Position numbers and translations under genes: made by a program | Shown here: positions 1-8,808 of the stretch, piece after piece | Layout: each line of letters begins with the position of its first letter | Numbering within the stretch: position 1 is the first letter of the stretch | Notes under the pieces: model-generated | Database searches by the model: none | Seen by the model: the letters and a program-made list of their open reading frames with translations, nothing else | What the model was told of the DNA's origin: nothing | Assembly (NCBI GenBank): GCA_036489975.1 | Contig: DASXES010000110.1 | Coordinates: 207,619 to 271,618 of the forward strand | DNA from: Roseiarcus sp036489975 | GTDB taxonomy: Bacteria > Pseudomonadota > Alphaproteobacteria > Rhizobiales > Beijerinckiaceae | Direction: 5' to 3' | DNA length: 64,000 bases

Positions 1-1490
1 TTCTCGGTGACCGGCTTGGCCGCGGCCAGGGTCGAGCGGTTCCGCTCACGGGCGCGGGTCAGCAGGGCGTTCGCCTTGGCGAGACTGTCGGGGGCGCCGA
101 TCTGGATCATCCAGCCGCCCGCGGACGCGTCGCCGGGCGCTTCGTCCTGTCCGGCGGGACGCTCCGAACGGCGCCCTTCGCCTTGCGTCTGGGGACGGTC
201 AGGCGGCATGACCAGCGCGCTCGCCGCCGCGAGCCGGGCCCGGATTTTCGCTGACGGTCGGGTGGGGGCCAGCGCCTTGAGCGCCGGCTCGGAGGCCGCG
301 GTCTCGTCGTCGCCCGTCCCATCGTCGCCTTCGCCTGCGGCGTTGGCCTCGCGCGCCTTGGCGGAGATGCGTTCAAGCTTGACTTCGGCGATTTCGGTCG
401 CCCGCGCCCGCCCCGATGACGCCACGGCTGGCTCGATGCGCGGCTCGACCGGCTCGGCTGGCGCAGCCTCTGCGACTTGCGTCGCGGCGCGCCCGGTCGA
501 CGCCTCGGCGAAATGAGCGGCGATCAGGTTCGCCATGATCCGGTCGCGTCCCGCGGCGGAGCGGCCGCCCATGACGACGGCGATCAGCGAGCGTCCGTCG
601 CGATGGACCGAGGTCAGGAGATTGAAGCCCGACGCGCGCGTGTAGCCGGTCTTGATGCCGTCGACGCCGGCGACCCGGCCGAGCAGGTGGTCGTGGTTGC
701 CGATGATCTCGCCGTCGAAATTGAATTGGGCGGTCGAGAAATAATGGAAGTAGCGGGGGAAGCGCTCCTGAAGCGAGCGCCCGAGGATCGTCAGATCGCG
801 CGCCGTGGTGATCTGCTGGTCGTCGGGGAGTCCGGAGGCGTTGACGTAGTTCGTGTTGGCCATGCCAAGCTCGTGCGCCCTGCGCGTCATCAACTCGGCG
901 AAGTTGCTTTCCGAGCCGCCGACGGCCTCGGCGACGGCGACCGCGATGTCGTTGGCCGAACGCGTCACGATCGCTTTGATCGCGTCGTCGACGCTGATCG
1001 TGTCGCCGGGAGGAAGGCCGAGCTTGGAGGGCTCCTGAGCGGCCGCGTGCGCTGAAATCGGAATCGGCGTCCTCAGCGTCATCGCGCCCCGGTCGAGTTG
1101 TTCGAACAACAGGTAGAGCGTCATCACCTTGGTGATCGAAGCCGGGTGACGCAGCCCGTTGTCGTCGACGGAATAGAGCGTCCGGCCGCTGTTGGCGTCG
1201 ACGACAAGCGCGGAGAAGGCGGGCGAGGCGGCAGGCGCTCCGCGAGCGAAACGGGCGTGGGCGCGGTAGGCGTAGCGCGCGTGACGCGGCGCATGCGCGA
1301 CGCGGACCCGGATATGGGTGTAACGCACGATGCGCCCCGACGGCGCAGCATGCGTGTAATGGCGATAATGGCGGGCGTGATGCGCCTCGGCGGAGGCGCC
1401 TCCCAGACAGAGAGTCGAGGCCGAAATCAAGACCGCCGTCGCCAGACGGGCAAGCCGATGGATTCGAAAGCAGCCGCCACCCAACGCCAT
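1..1490 (-). CDS. D-alanyl-D-alanine carboxypeptidase with SPOR domain (3' end outside window)
   Basis: Serine-type D,D-carboxypeptidase of the DacA/DacF (PBP5/6, peptidase S11) family, which trims pentapeptides in periplasmic peptidoglycan. The ATG is at 1490, and 496 codons are visible before the frame runs off the left edge. Residues 1-35 form a signal peptide, followed by a His/Arg/Tyr-rich stretch (about 36-80). The three penicillin-binding motifs are present: SITK at 118-121, SAN at 178-180 and KTG at 280-282. A disordered Ala/Glu-rich linker then leads to the start of a SPOR peptidoglycan-binding domain (GGWMIQIGAP, from about residue 458), which is cut by the window end. SPOR domains usually direct proteins to the septum, so a role in division is inferred. 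The forward-strand ORFs over this stretch are shadows. Confidence 0.93.
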   Translation of the reverse strand, partial: MALGGGCFRIHRLARLATAVLISASTLCLGGASAEAHHARHYRHYTHAAPSGRIVRYTHIRVRVAHAPRHARYAYRAHARFARGAPAASPAFSALVVDANSGRTLYSVDDNGLRHPASITKVMTLYLLFEQLDRGAMTLRTPIPISAHAAAQEPSKLGLPPGDTISVDDAIKAIVTRSANDIAVAVAEAVGGSESNFAELMTRRAHELGMANTNYVNASGLPDDQQITTARDLTILGRSLQERFPRYFHYFSTAQFNFDGEIIGNHDHLLGRVAGVDGIKTGYTRASGFNLLTSVHRDGRSLIAVVMGGRSAAGRDRIMANLIAAHFAEASTGRAATQVAEAAPAEPVEPRIEPAVASSGRARATEIAEVKLERISAKAREANAAGEGDDGTGDDETAASEPALKALAPTRPSAKIRARLAAASALVMPPDRPQTQGEGRRSERPAGQDEAPGDASAGGWMIQIGAPDSLAKANALLTRARERNRSTLAAAKPVTE

Positions 1491-1773
1491 GAACGCCCCA
1501 CCAACTTCACGCAAACCGCGAAAGGCCGAGGCGCTCGCCGTTGCGTCACTCACACAGTTCTGGACGATATGTCGGCTCGGTTACGCGGCGGTTAACGCGA
1601 GGCGCCGAATCCCGGGTATTTTTGCCTAAGTGGTTGGAATCGCGGGCGCCGGAGTTCGGTCGCGGCTGTCTGTTATTCTCAAGTCATGGTTGAGCGCACC
1701 ATCGCAATCCCTATCAATTGATTATGATTTCGCCGGCCATCGGATAAGCCTATGAGGCGATGGCCGTAGAAAA

Positions 1774-1825
1774 TGCTGCGATGCAATAAATCGTCCTTGA
1801 CTTCCATTGTGCACTGCACATATTG
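1774..1825 (+). promoter_or_regulatory. Phasin promoter with PhaR-like operator
   Basis: A sigma70-like promoter lies 60-90 bases before the phasin start: TTGACT at 1797-1802, a 17-base spacer, and ATATTG at 1820-1825. The spacer contains the perfect inverted repeat TGTGCA-C-TGCACA at 1808-1820. A second TGC-rich element, TGCTGCGATGCA, is at 1774-1785. Paired TGC/GCA elements of this kind are the known binding sites of PhaR, the repressor of phasin genes in alphaproteobacteria. Assignment to PhaR is inference, because no phaR gene is in the window. Confidence 0.6.
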
Positions 1826-1885
1826 GGACCATCGCGAGTTCGCCTCCTTTTCGATGCGGAACCGACCCAAATGAAGGAGCTTTTC

Positions 1886-2227
1886 ATGACAGCCGCCACC
1901 CCGACGCTCGAAGACTTCCAGAAATTCTCGAAAGACCAACTCGAGGCCTTCACCACCGTTTCGACCACCTGGTCGAAGGGTCTGCAGGACATCACCGCCG
2001 AATCGACCGATTATTCAAAGAAGACTTTCGCCGCCGGCACCGCGATGTTCGAGAAGCTTCTTGGCGCGCGCAGCGTCGAGACCGCGATGCAGATCCAGAC
2101 CGAATTCGCCAAGCAGGCTTACGAGGGCTTTGTCGCCCAGGCGACGAAGGTTTCGGAACTCTACACACGGGTCGCTTCGGACGCTCTCAAGCCCGTCACC
2201 ACGGCCTACGCGAACATCCAGAAGTAA
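1886..2227 (+). CDS. Phasin family protein
   Basis: A small (113-residue), almost wholly alpha-helical protein of the phasin family, which coats polyhydroxyalkanoate granules. Family hallmarks are the pattern FQKFSKDQLEAF near the N-terminus, the amphipathic heptads and the ending VTTAYANIQK. An in-frame ATG at 1871 exists, but the start at 1886 is preferred: AAGGAG at 1874-1879 is ideally spaced before it and lies inside the alternative reading. A promoter with a PhaR-like operator precedes it, and a double hairpin with a T-tract follows, so it is probably a monocistronic, strongly regulated gene. The organism likely stores PHB, although no phaC is present here. Confidence 0.9.
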   Translation: MTAATPTLEDFQKFSKDQLEAFTTVSTTWSKGLQDITAESTDYSKKTFAAGTAMFEKLLGARSVETAMQIQTEFAKQAYEGFVAQATKVSELYTRVASDALKPVTTAYANIQK

Positions 2228-2240
2228 TCGAGCGGTCGCT

Positions 2241-2309
2241 CTTGCCGCCAGTCGCGGCAAGAAAATTTCGTTCAAGCCGCTGCCGGCGCCTTTCCAGCGC
2301 CGGCTTTTT
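2241..2309 (+). terminator. Tandem hairpins ending in a T-tract after the phasin gene
   Basis: Hairpin 1 has arms CTTGCCGC (2241-2248) and GCGGCAAG (2254-2261) with a 5-base loop. Hairpin 2 has arms GCCGGCGC (2282-2289) and GCGCCGGC (2297-2304) with a 7-base loop, directly followed by TTTTT (2305-2309). The second is a textbook intrinsic terminator. The first may protect the phasin mRNA 3' end or act as a back-up. Confidence 0.8.
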
Positions 2310-2678
2310 ATTGCCCGGTTATTGCCCCGCTTTTTGTTGCCAACATCGCCTGAAGCACTCCTGCCGTCCGAGCCCTGCAAACGGAACAGAAAACACAGAT
2401 TTGGAGTTGCATGCGACGAGGCTCTTGCGCGGGACGGGCAAATTGGCAATGCTGCTATTCGGCGGCGGCATCTGGCGCCAGCGGCGCGCGGCGCCTAAGT
2501 TTGAGTGGCTACGGTTTTGCGTGCGCGTAAGGATGTGAACTCAAGCCCAACCGGCATCAATCGGGGTCTTTCCGTGGCTGCCGCTTCAAATCCGCTGGTT
2601 ATTCGCCTCCGGGCGGGGATGGCCCGGCTCGCGCGGTGGCTCTATCCGGGCTTCGGCGCGGCATCACCACAGTTGGCG
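2310..2678. other. Intergenic region upstream of clpS
   Basis: No convincing gene is seen. Open frames run through it from 2505, but the N-terminal residues they would add to ClpS do not resemble ClpS. The stretch presumably carries the clpS-clpA promoter, which I cannot pin down. Confidence 0.4.
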
Positions 2679-3023
2679 ATGCGGCCGATCGCCTCACGGG
2701 AACCAAAAAGAGGGGGAGAAACGCCGGGGTCAGGCGCTGCGGTCATCACCCGCACCCGGGCGCAGACGAAGCGTCCGCACTTGTATCGCGTTCTTTTGCT
2801 CAACGACGACTACACGCCGATGGAGTTCGTGGTGTCAGTTCTGCAGGCCTTCTTCAACAAGGACGCCCAGGAGGCGATGCAGATCATGCTCCAGGTGCAT
2901 CACAACGGCGTTGGCGAATGTGGCGTCTTTACCTACGAGATCGCTGAGACCAAGGTATCGCAAGTGATGGATCACGCACGCAAGAATCAGCACCCTCTGC
3001 AGTGCATCATGGAAAAGAAGTGA
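2679..3023 (+). CDS. clpS: ATP-dependent Clp protease adaptor ClpS
   Basis: ClpS is the N-end-rule adaptor that binds N-degron substrates and delivers them to ClpAP in the cytoplasm. The core (from about residue 33: YRVLLLNDDYTPMEFVV) contains the conserved NDDYTPMEFV segment that lines the N-degron pocket, the GVGECGVFTYEIAETK region, and the typical end HPLQCIMEKK. The start at 2679 gives 114 residues, the usual size with a short disordered N-terminus. An upstream in-frame start at 2505 would give 172 residues with an atypical basic leader. The gene ends 10 bases before clpA, the standard clpS-clpA operon. Confidence 0.95.
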   Translation: MRPIASREPKRGGETPGSGAAVITRTRAQTKRPHLYRVLLLNDDYTPMEFVVSVLQAFFNKDAQEAMQIMLQVHHNGVGECGVFTYEIAETKVSQVMDHARKNQHPLQCIMEKK

Positions 3024-3033
3024 AAGGCGCCCG

Positions 3034-5451
3034 ATGCCCATTTTCTCCCGCGCGCTCGAAAAGACCCTTCGCCGGGCGCTCTCGCTCGCCAACGAGCGCC
3101 GACACGAATATGCGACGCTTGAGCATCTGCTGCTGGCCCTGATCGACGATGTCGACGCGGCCGCGGTGCTGCGCGCCTGCGGCGTCGACATCGACGCCCT
3201 TCGCAAGACCGTCGTTCAATATCTCGACACCGAACTCGAAAACCTGGTGGTCGACAGTCAGGAGGAGGCCAAGGCGACCAATGGCTTCCAGCGTGTTGTT
3301 CAGCGCGCGGCTTTCCACGTTCAGTCATCGGGTCGCGAGGAAGTGACCGGCGCCAATGTGCTGGTCGCCATTTTCGCCGAGCGCGAGACGCATGCGGCAT
3401 ATTTCCTGCAAGAGCAGGATATGACCCGCTACGACGCGGTGAACTACATCAGCCATGGAATCGCCAAGCGTCCGGGCGCCTCGGACCCCACACGCCTGCC
3501 TCGTGGGGCCGATGACGAGCACGAGGCGCGCGATTCCAAGGAATCGAAAGACGCCGGCTCGGATTCAAAGAAAAAGGAAGGCGCTTTGGAAGCCTATTGC
3601 GTCAACCTCAATCGGAAGGCGCGCGAGGGGCGCATCGATCCCCTTATTGGCCGCGAGGCCGAGGTGCAGCGGACCATCCAGGTGCTGTGCCGTCGTCAGA
3701 AGAACAACCCCCTGCTGGTTGGCGATCCGGGCGTTGGCAAGACGGCGATCGCCGAGGGCCTCGCGAGAAAGATCGTCAACTCCGACGTGCCCGAGGTTTT
3801 GGCCGAGTCGACCGTGTTCGCGCTCGATATGGGCGCCCTCCTCGCCGGCACGCGCTATCGCGGCGATTTCGAAGAGCGCCTGAAGCAGGTGATGAAGGAA
3901 ATCGAGCAGCACAAGGACGCGATTCTGTTCATCGACGAGATCCATACCGTCATCGGCGCCGGCGCCACCTCCGGCGGTGCGATGGACGCCTCCAATCTTT
4001 TGAAGCCCGCCCTGGCCCAGGGGACGCTTCGCTGCATCGGTTCAACAACTTATAAGGAATACCGGCAGTACTTTGAGAAGGACAGGGCGCTTGTTCGTCG
4101 GTTCCAGAAGATCGACGTCAAGGAGCCGACCGTAGCCGACGCGATCGAGATCCTGAAAGGTCTCAAGCCTTATTTCGAGGAGTTCCACAAGCTGCGCTAC
4201 ACGAGCGAAGCCGTTAAGGCGGCGGTGGAGCTATCCTCGCGCTACATTCACGACCGCAAGCTGCCCGACAAGGCGATCGACGTCATCGACGAGACCGGCG
4301 CTTCGCAGATGCTGTTGCCGGAGCCGAAGCGCAAAAAGACGATCGGGGTCAAAGAGATCGAGGCGACCGTCGCGTCGATGGCTCGCATTCCCGCGAAGTC
4401 GGTGTCGAAGGACGACACCGAAGTGCTCCAGCATCTCGAACAGACGCTGAAGCGCGCTGTCTACGGGCAGGATGAGGCGGTCGCCGCGCTGGCCTCGGCT
4501 ATCAAGCTCGCGCGCGCCGGCCTGCGGGACCCGGAAAAGCCGATCGGCTGCTACCTGTTCTCCGGCCCGACGGGCGTTGGCAAGACGGAAGCGGCCCGCC
4601 AGCTCTCGGTCAGCCTCGGATTGGAGCTGACCCGCTTCGACATGTCGGAATATATGGAGCGCCATACGGTCTCGCGGCTGATCGGCGCCCCTCCCGGCTA
4701 CGTCGGCTTCGACCAGGGCGGCCTCCTGACCGACGCCATCGACCAGCATCCGCACTCGGTTCTGCTGCTCGACGAGATCGAGAAGGCCCATCCCGACCTG
4801 TTCAACATCCTGTTGCAGATCATGGATCACGGCAAGCTGACCGATCACTCCGGCAAGCAGATCGACTTCCGCAATGTGATCCTCATCATGACCACCAATG
4901 CTGGGGCGCGGGATCTCGCCAGCGCTGCTTTCGGCTTCCACAAGTCGAAGCGGGAGGGCGACGACACCGAGGCGATCGACCGGCTGTTTGCGCCCGAGTT
5001 CCGCAACCGGCTCGACGCGATCGTGCCGTTCGGGCGCCTGCCCGAGTCGGTCATCGCCCGTGTCGTCGACAAGTTCATCCTTCAGCTCGAGGCTCAACTC
5101 GCCGACCGCAACGTGACGATCGAACTCACCGACGAAGCCCGCGAATGGCTGGTCAAGAACGGCTACGACGAGGCGATGGGCGCCCGCCCGATGGCGCGGG
5201 TGATTCAGGCGCAGATCAAGACGCCGCTCGCTGACGAGGTGCTGTTCGGCCGGCTCAAGGGCGGGGGCGTGGTCAAGGTCGTTGTCACCGCCGATGAGGC
5301 GGGAGCAAAGAAGCTCAGCTTCGTTTATCCGGAAGGGCCGGCGCAGCCGCGGTTGGAGCGGGACCTTATTGTCGCGCGGCGGTCGCGCAAGCGCGCTGAG
5401 CCCGCCAACTCGGACGCGGACGACAAGGAGCCGGCGCCTGAAGAGCCCTGA
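3034..5451 (+). CDS. clpA: ATP-dependent Clp protease ATP-binding subunit ClpA
   Basis: ClpA is the hexameric AAA+ unfoldase that feeds substrates to ClpP. At 805 residues it has the double Clp N-domain (about 1-145), the D1 AAA+ module (Walker A GDPGVGKTA from about 230, Walker B ILFIDEIH near 298) and the D2 module (GPTGVGKTE from about 511, LLLDEIEKAHPD, and the arginine-finger stretch FAPEFRNRLD). It lacks the long coiled-coil M-domain of ClpB, which separates it from that family. A charged, low-complexity linker follows the N-domain, and the C-terminus is an acidic/basic tail. It follows clpS directly, and the two are almost certainly cotranscribed. Confidence 0.97.
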   Translation: MPIFSRALEKTLRRALSLANERRHEYATLEHLLLALIDDVDAAAVLRACGVDIDALRKTVVQYLDTELENLVVDSQEEAKATNGFQRVVQRAAFHVQSSGREEVTGANVLVAIFAERETHAAYFLQEQDMTRYDAVNYISHGIAKRPGASDPTRLPRGADDEHEARDSKESKDAGSDSKKKEGALEAYCVNLNRKAREGRIDPLIGREAEVQRTIQVLCRRQKNNPLLVGDPGVGKTAIAEGLARKIVNSDVPEVLAESTVFALDMGALLAGTRYRGDFEERLKQVMKEIEQHKDAILFIDEIHTVIGAGATSGGAMDASNLLKPALAQGTLRCIGSTTYKEYRQYFEKDRALVRRFQKIDVKEPTVADAIEILKGLKPYFEEFHKLRYTSEAVKAAVELSSRYIHDRKLPDKAIDVIDETGASQMLLPEPKRKKTIGVKEIEATVASMARIPAKSVSKDDTEVLQHLEQTLKRAVYGQDEAVAALASAIKLARAGLRDPEKPIGCYLFSGPTGVGKTEAARQLSVSLGLELTRFDMSEYMERHTVSRLIGAPPGYVGFDQGGLLTDAIDQHPHSVLLLDEIEKAHPDLFNILLQIMDHGKLTDHSGKQIDFRNVILIMTTNAGARDLASAAFGFHKSKREGDDTEAIDRLFAPEFRNRLDAIVPFGRLPESVIARVVDKFILQLEAQLADRNVTIELTDEAREWLVKNGYDEAMGARPMARVIQAQIKTPLADEVLFGRLKGGGVVKVVVTADEAGAKKLSFVYPEGPAQPRLERDLIVARRSRKRAEPANSDADDKEPAPEEP

Positions 5452-5492
5452 TACGCGGGTTAGCCGGCCTTAAAGGTTGAGCATTAAACAAT

Positions 5493-5508
5493 CGGCCCGC
5501 GCGGGCCG
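5493..5508. terminator. Palindrome between convergent clpA and epimerase genes
   Basis: The 16-base perfect palindrome CGGCCCGC/GCGGGCCG sits in the 81-base gap between two convergent genes, followed on the plus strand by GTTGCGTTTT. It could act as a weak bidirectional terminator. The absence of loop bases and of a clean T-run makes this tentative. Confidence 0.4.
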
Positions 5509-5532
5509 GTTGCGTTTTGCGCGTGGCGCGTT

Positions 5533-6477
5533 TCAGCGTTTGAACGCGGCGCGGAACGCGAGCGCCGTCTCGGGGACGCCGTTCTCGAATGGCGTTGCGT
5601 CCGACCAGAAGGCGGAGGCGAAGCGGCTCCAATCGACATGGTAGGGCCGGTCCCACTGGAAGCGCATCTCCGGCAGTTCTCGCAAGAGCGGCGAGAACAT
5701 CCCGCTCGCGCCCAGCATCCAGGCTGGAATGGCGCTGATGCGAAGCTTCACATTCAGCGCCTCGGCGGCGATTTTTAGAATGGCGCGGGTCGTGCGCGTC
5801 GGCGCGCAGGGGACGTGCCAGGCCTGGCCGAAGGCGGAGTCGGGCGCGCCCAAGAGCGCGGCCGCCGCGCGCGCAATATCGGGCACGTAGGCATAGTCGT
5901 GCAGCACGTCCGGCGAACCGATGAACACGGCCGCTTTGCCCTGCGCGAGCTTGCCGATCGACGTGTCGCCGAGAAAGGAATTGCCGACGCCCGGCCCATA
6001 GAAATCGGGCGCCCGCAGCGCCGCGACCCGCGCTTCGCCGGCGGCCGCGGCGGCCATCCAGATCCGCGTCGCCGCCGAGCGCGCCGCAGGCTTCCACCCC
6101 TTGTCGGTGAGCGGCATCGTCTCGACCAGGGGCGCCGTCTGAGGTCCGTACATGTAGAGGGTGTCGATGAACACCATCCGCGCGCCGGTCGCTTTGCAGG
6201 CGGCGACGAAATTGGCCATCGCCTTCGGCCAGGCGTCCCGCCAGACGACGCCGGAATAGGGAAAGCCGATCGCGACCACGAACTGGGCCGCGCCGCGCGC
6301 GGAATTAATCACCGCCTCGCGGTCGAACGTGTCGCAGGGCGCGAACGTTGCTCCCTTGGGCAGATCGCTCGGGGCGCGCCGTTGCGCTACGAGGACCTCG
6401 CGCCCTTCAGCGAGAAGACGGGTCGTGGTCGCCCGTCCGACCGCGCCATAGCCGAAAATCGTGATCCTGTCGGCCAT
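5533..6477 (-). CDS. NAD-dependent epimerase/dehydratase family protein
   Basis: An atypical/extended SDR of about 314 residues. The start chosen is the ATG at 6477, so that the Rossmann motif is N-terminal (ITIFGYGAVGRATT, residues about 4-17). A longer frame begins at 6555 but adds a basic leader absent from the family. Further marks are FIDTLYMYGP, with the tyrosine of an SDR-like active site, and an ADFYGPGVGNS segment typical of nucleoside-diphosphate-sugar epimerase relatives. Substrate unknown. It is convergent with clpA and appears to be its own transcription unit. Confidence 0.8.
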   Translation of the reverse strand: MADRITIFGYGAVGRATTTRLLAEGREVLVAQRRAPSDLPKGATFAPCDTFDREAVINSARGAAQFVVAIGFPYSGVVWRDAWPKAMANFVAACKATGARMVFIDTLYMYGPQTAPLVETMPLTDKGWKPAARSAATRIWMAAAAAGEARVAALRAPDFYGPGVGNSFLGDTSIGKLAQGKAAVFIGSPDVLHDYAYVPDIARAAAALLGAPDSAFGQAWHVPCAPTRTTRAILKIAAEALNVKLRISAIPAWMLGASGMFSPLLRELPEMRFQWDRPYHVDWSRFASAFWSDATPFENGVPETALAFRAAFKR

Positions 6478-6621
6478 GCTTGAGGCTTTCCTGAAGCTTT
6501 CGTTAATCTTTCTTAATCTTGCCGGTTTCGCGCGGGCGCGCCATGAAGTCCCCAAAAACGAGTGCTAGATAAGGCAATTAAAGGCGTTGTTCAACGTCGC
6601 GTGTAATGAAGGAGCTTTGAA

Positions 6622-6996
6622 ATGGCAAACAAGGCTGTGTTGCGCGGGGGCGAAAAAAATGTCCAGGACTGGATCAACCTGGTCTGTGGCGCGCTGCTTT
6701 TCATATCGCCATGGGTCCTGGGATTCAGAAGTGACGCCATGCCCGCGAGGACCGTATGGGTCGGCGGCGTGATCATCTTCGGCATGGGCCTCGTTGCGCT
6801 CATGCAGTTCGCCGAGTGGGAGGAATGGATCGCGCTGATCGTCGGCGCGCTCGTGATCATCGCGCCATGGGTTCTGGGATTCGCAGCGGTCCATGCCGCG
6901 ATGTGGACCTGCGTCGTGCTTGGCGCCATCGTTGTCCTGTCCTCGATCTCGGAGATCTGGACCGTCCATCACTCCGAAGCGATGGTGGGACACTGA
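6622..6996 (+). CDS. SPW-repeat membrane protein
   Basis: A 124-residue integral membrane protein with four hydrophobic helices arranged as two repeats. Each repeat carries the signature of the SPW family: SPWVLGF near residue 29 and APWVLGF near residue 81. The tryptophan pair DWINL...EEWIAL marks the start of each repeat. The RBS AAGGAG at 6608-6613 sets the start. The function of SPW proteins is not established. No operon partners: the gene is flanked by minus-strand genes on both sides. Confidence 0.85.
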   Translation: MANKAVLRGGEKNVQDWINLVCGALLFISPWVLGFRSDAMPARTVWVGGVIIFGMGLVALMQFAEWEEWIALIVGALVIIAPWVLGFAAVHAAMWTCVVLGAIVVLSSISEIWTVHHSEAMVGH

Positions 6997-7123
6997 TATC
7001 AGCGTGGTCAGTGGGGCGTCTGCTCGAGAGCGTGCGGACCGCTATTTTCCATAAGCGGGCGGCGCAAAGCGGGCGCGACGCTGAGGCCAGGTCGAGGAGC
7101 GCCGCTTCTGAGAGGCGGCGTGG

Positions 7124-7858
7124 TCACCCGGCCGACCTGTGAGCAAACGCGTTGCGCAGGTAGGCGGCGACGAAGATCGGCACTCGCTTCTCGTCGATGT
7201 CGTGGGGGCCGCGCACGATATGCATGCGTGTAAGCTCGGCATGAGGATCGCTCGCCAGATAGGCGTCGATCCGCGTCTTGAGCGCGATGGCGGGGACGGC
7301 CAGCGTCATCAGCTTCATGCAGGCGATGCGCCGGGGCGTGAGCACGAGAGTCCAGCCGGGCGCGACGCTCGCTTCGCCGCCGTCGACACCCGTCTCCTCG
7401 AGCAGTTCCCGGCGCGCGCTGGCCTCGAGATCGACCTTGTCGTCGAAGATGTCGCTCGGATCCGGGGTGCCTGCAGGAAAATAGATCTGTCCGGCGTTAA
7501 CCGTGTGCTGCGCCATCTCGCCGAGCAGGAACGCCCCGTCGTCGCCGCGGATCGCCGCCATCGAGAAGCAATTGCTGACAGGCTCCTCGACGTCGCCGAA
7601 TTCCTCCCAGGCAAGGTAGTCGGCGTAGTCGGTCTCGAAGAAGGCGCCGCTGAGTTTCAGGATGCCGTTCGGCCCCGTCTCGATCGCGCGGCGGCCAAGA
7701 AGCAGCACCCGCCCGTTGAACAGCATGGGCTTGGCCTGCCTCAGCCGCGCCCAATGCGCGGCGATGCTGTCTGCGCGGCGTTCGGCGAAAGCCCAGGGCG
7801 AGGGCTCGAAACTGAGGTCGAGCTCGCCGACCTCGAGAAGACGAAACGGCTCGCTCAA
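7124..7858 (-). CDS. NUDIX hydrolase
   Basis: A 244-residue protein with a NUDIX domain in its second half. The box is recognisable as AGTPDP...ARRELLEETGVD; the glycine-to-RELLEE spacing is slightly longer than in the canonical G-x5-E-x7-REUXEEXGU consensus. NUDIX enzymes cleave nucleoside diphosphates linked to another moiety, and the substrate here cannot be named. The start is a TTG at 7858, giving a TTGA overlap with the stop of the upstream phzF-like gene, so the two are translationally coupled. The N-terminal half (about 1-100) resembles the extension seen in other alphaproteobacterial NUDIX proteins. Confidence 0.85.
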   Translation of the reverse strand: MSEPFRLLEVGELDLSFEPSPWAFAERRADSIAAHWARLRQAKPMLFNGRVLLLGRRAIETGPNGILKLSGAFFETDYADYLAWEEFGDVEEPVSNCFSMAAIRGDDGAFLLGEMAQHTVNAGQIYFPAGTPDPSDIFDDKVDLEASARRELLEETGVDGGEASVAPGWTLVLTPRRIACMKLMTLAVPAIALKTRIDAYLASDPHAELTRMHIVRGPHDIDEKRVPIFVAAYLRNAFAHRSAG

Positions 7859-8757
7859 AGGTCGAGCGAACCGCTGGAGACGATGACGACCGAGCCCCCG
7901 ATCGTCGCCGAGACCAGCGCGCCATTCTCGACGACAAGGCCAAGCGCCATCAGGCTCGGCCGGCCCATTTCGAAACCCTGCTCGATCGTCAGCATATGTT
8001 CGCCGTCGCGCGGGCGATCGAACGCCTGGACGACGCCGGCGAACGCTGCCGCCGCGCTGCCGGTGGCCGGGTCCTCGCCCACCCCCCAGGCGCCGGCGAA
8101 CATGCGGGCGTGGTAGGCTGATCCCTCGCGCGCGGTTTCGCGGGTATAGAGAAAAGTCGCCGGGCCGTCCTTGGTCGCCCAGGGCATGACGCCCGGCGCG
8201 GCGCGGCCGATGGCGTCGAGCGAGCGGATCGGAACGAAAAGAAAAGGACCGCCGGCGCTGAACAGGCTGGGTTCATGTCCGTCGAAGCCGATGTCTTGAA
8301 GTTCAAGGCCCAGACTTGCGGCGATTTGGACTGTGGACGGCGGTTTGTCCTCAAGCCGTTGCGGCAGTTTCGGCAACTCGAAATAGGCGGCGAGCGCCCG
8401 GCCCTCGCGCCGGCGCGCGACGCAGACGACGTCGCCGATCGGCTCCTCGAGCACGATTCTGAGATCCTGGCGCAACAAGAGATCGCCCGCGCGCAGTTGC
8501 GCGATCAGCGCCGCCGTCCCGACCGTCGGATGGCCGGCGAACGGCAATTCTCGCTTCGGAGTGAAAATCCGGACCCGCGCGCTGTTGATCGCGTCTCTGG
8601 GCTCGAAGACGAATACGGTCTCGGACAGGTTGAACTCAGCCGCGATCGCCTGCATGCGGGCGTCATCGAGCCCGTCGGCGTGAAGCACGACCGCGAGAGG
8701 ATTGCCCGCCAGCGCTGTCTCGGTGAAGACATCGAGCGTTTGAAACCGGCGCGTCAT
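7855..8757 (-). CDS. PhzF family phenazine biosynthesis-like isomerase
   Basis: A 300-residue member of the PhzF/diaminopimelate-epimerase fold family. Diagnostic segments are FQTLDVFTETALAGNPLAVV at the N-terminus, FNLSETVFVF with the catalytic glutamate, RIFTPKRELPFAGHPTVGTA, and the C-terminal GVGEDPATGSAAAAFAG. Most family members outside phenazine clusters are isomerases of unknown substrate, and no phenazine genes are nearby. The ATG at 8757 is preferred to the TTG at 8760. Its stop overlaps the TTG start of the NUDIX gene, forming a two-gene operon. Confidence 0.92.
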   Translation of the reverse strand: MTRRFQTLDVFTETALAGNPLAVVLHADGLDDARMQAIAAEFNLSETVFVFEPRDAINSARVRIFTPKRELPFAGHPTVGTAALIAQLRAGDLLLRQDLRIVLEEPIGDVVCVARRREGRALAAYFELPKLPQRLEDKPPSTVQIAASLGLELQDIGFDGHEPSLFSAGGPFLFVPIRSLDAIGRAAPGVMPWATKDGPATFLYTRETAREGSAYHARMFAGAWGVGEDPATGSAAAAFAGVVQAFDRPRDGEHMLTIEQGFEMGRPSLMALGLVVENGALVSATIGGSVVIVSSGSLDL

Positions 8758-8808
8758 CAAGAAGCGTCCCGCGCCCGAAGCGCTCCTCGTTCGCTGTGGC
8801 GCGCCCGG

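Noticed and set aside
1491..1800. Possible small RNA or tRNA in the spacer before the phasin gene
   Set aside because: No cloverleaf, no terminator and no conserved stem could be found by eye.
7855..8757. Phenazine biosynthesis cluster
   Set aside because: Only a PhzF-family isomerase is present. No phzA-E or phzG-like genes are nearby, and the family is mostly unrelated to phenazines.
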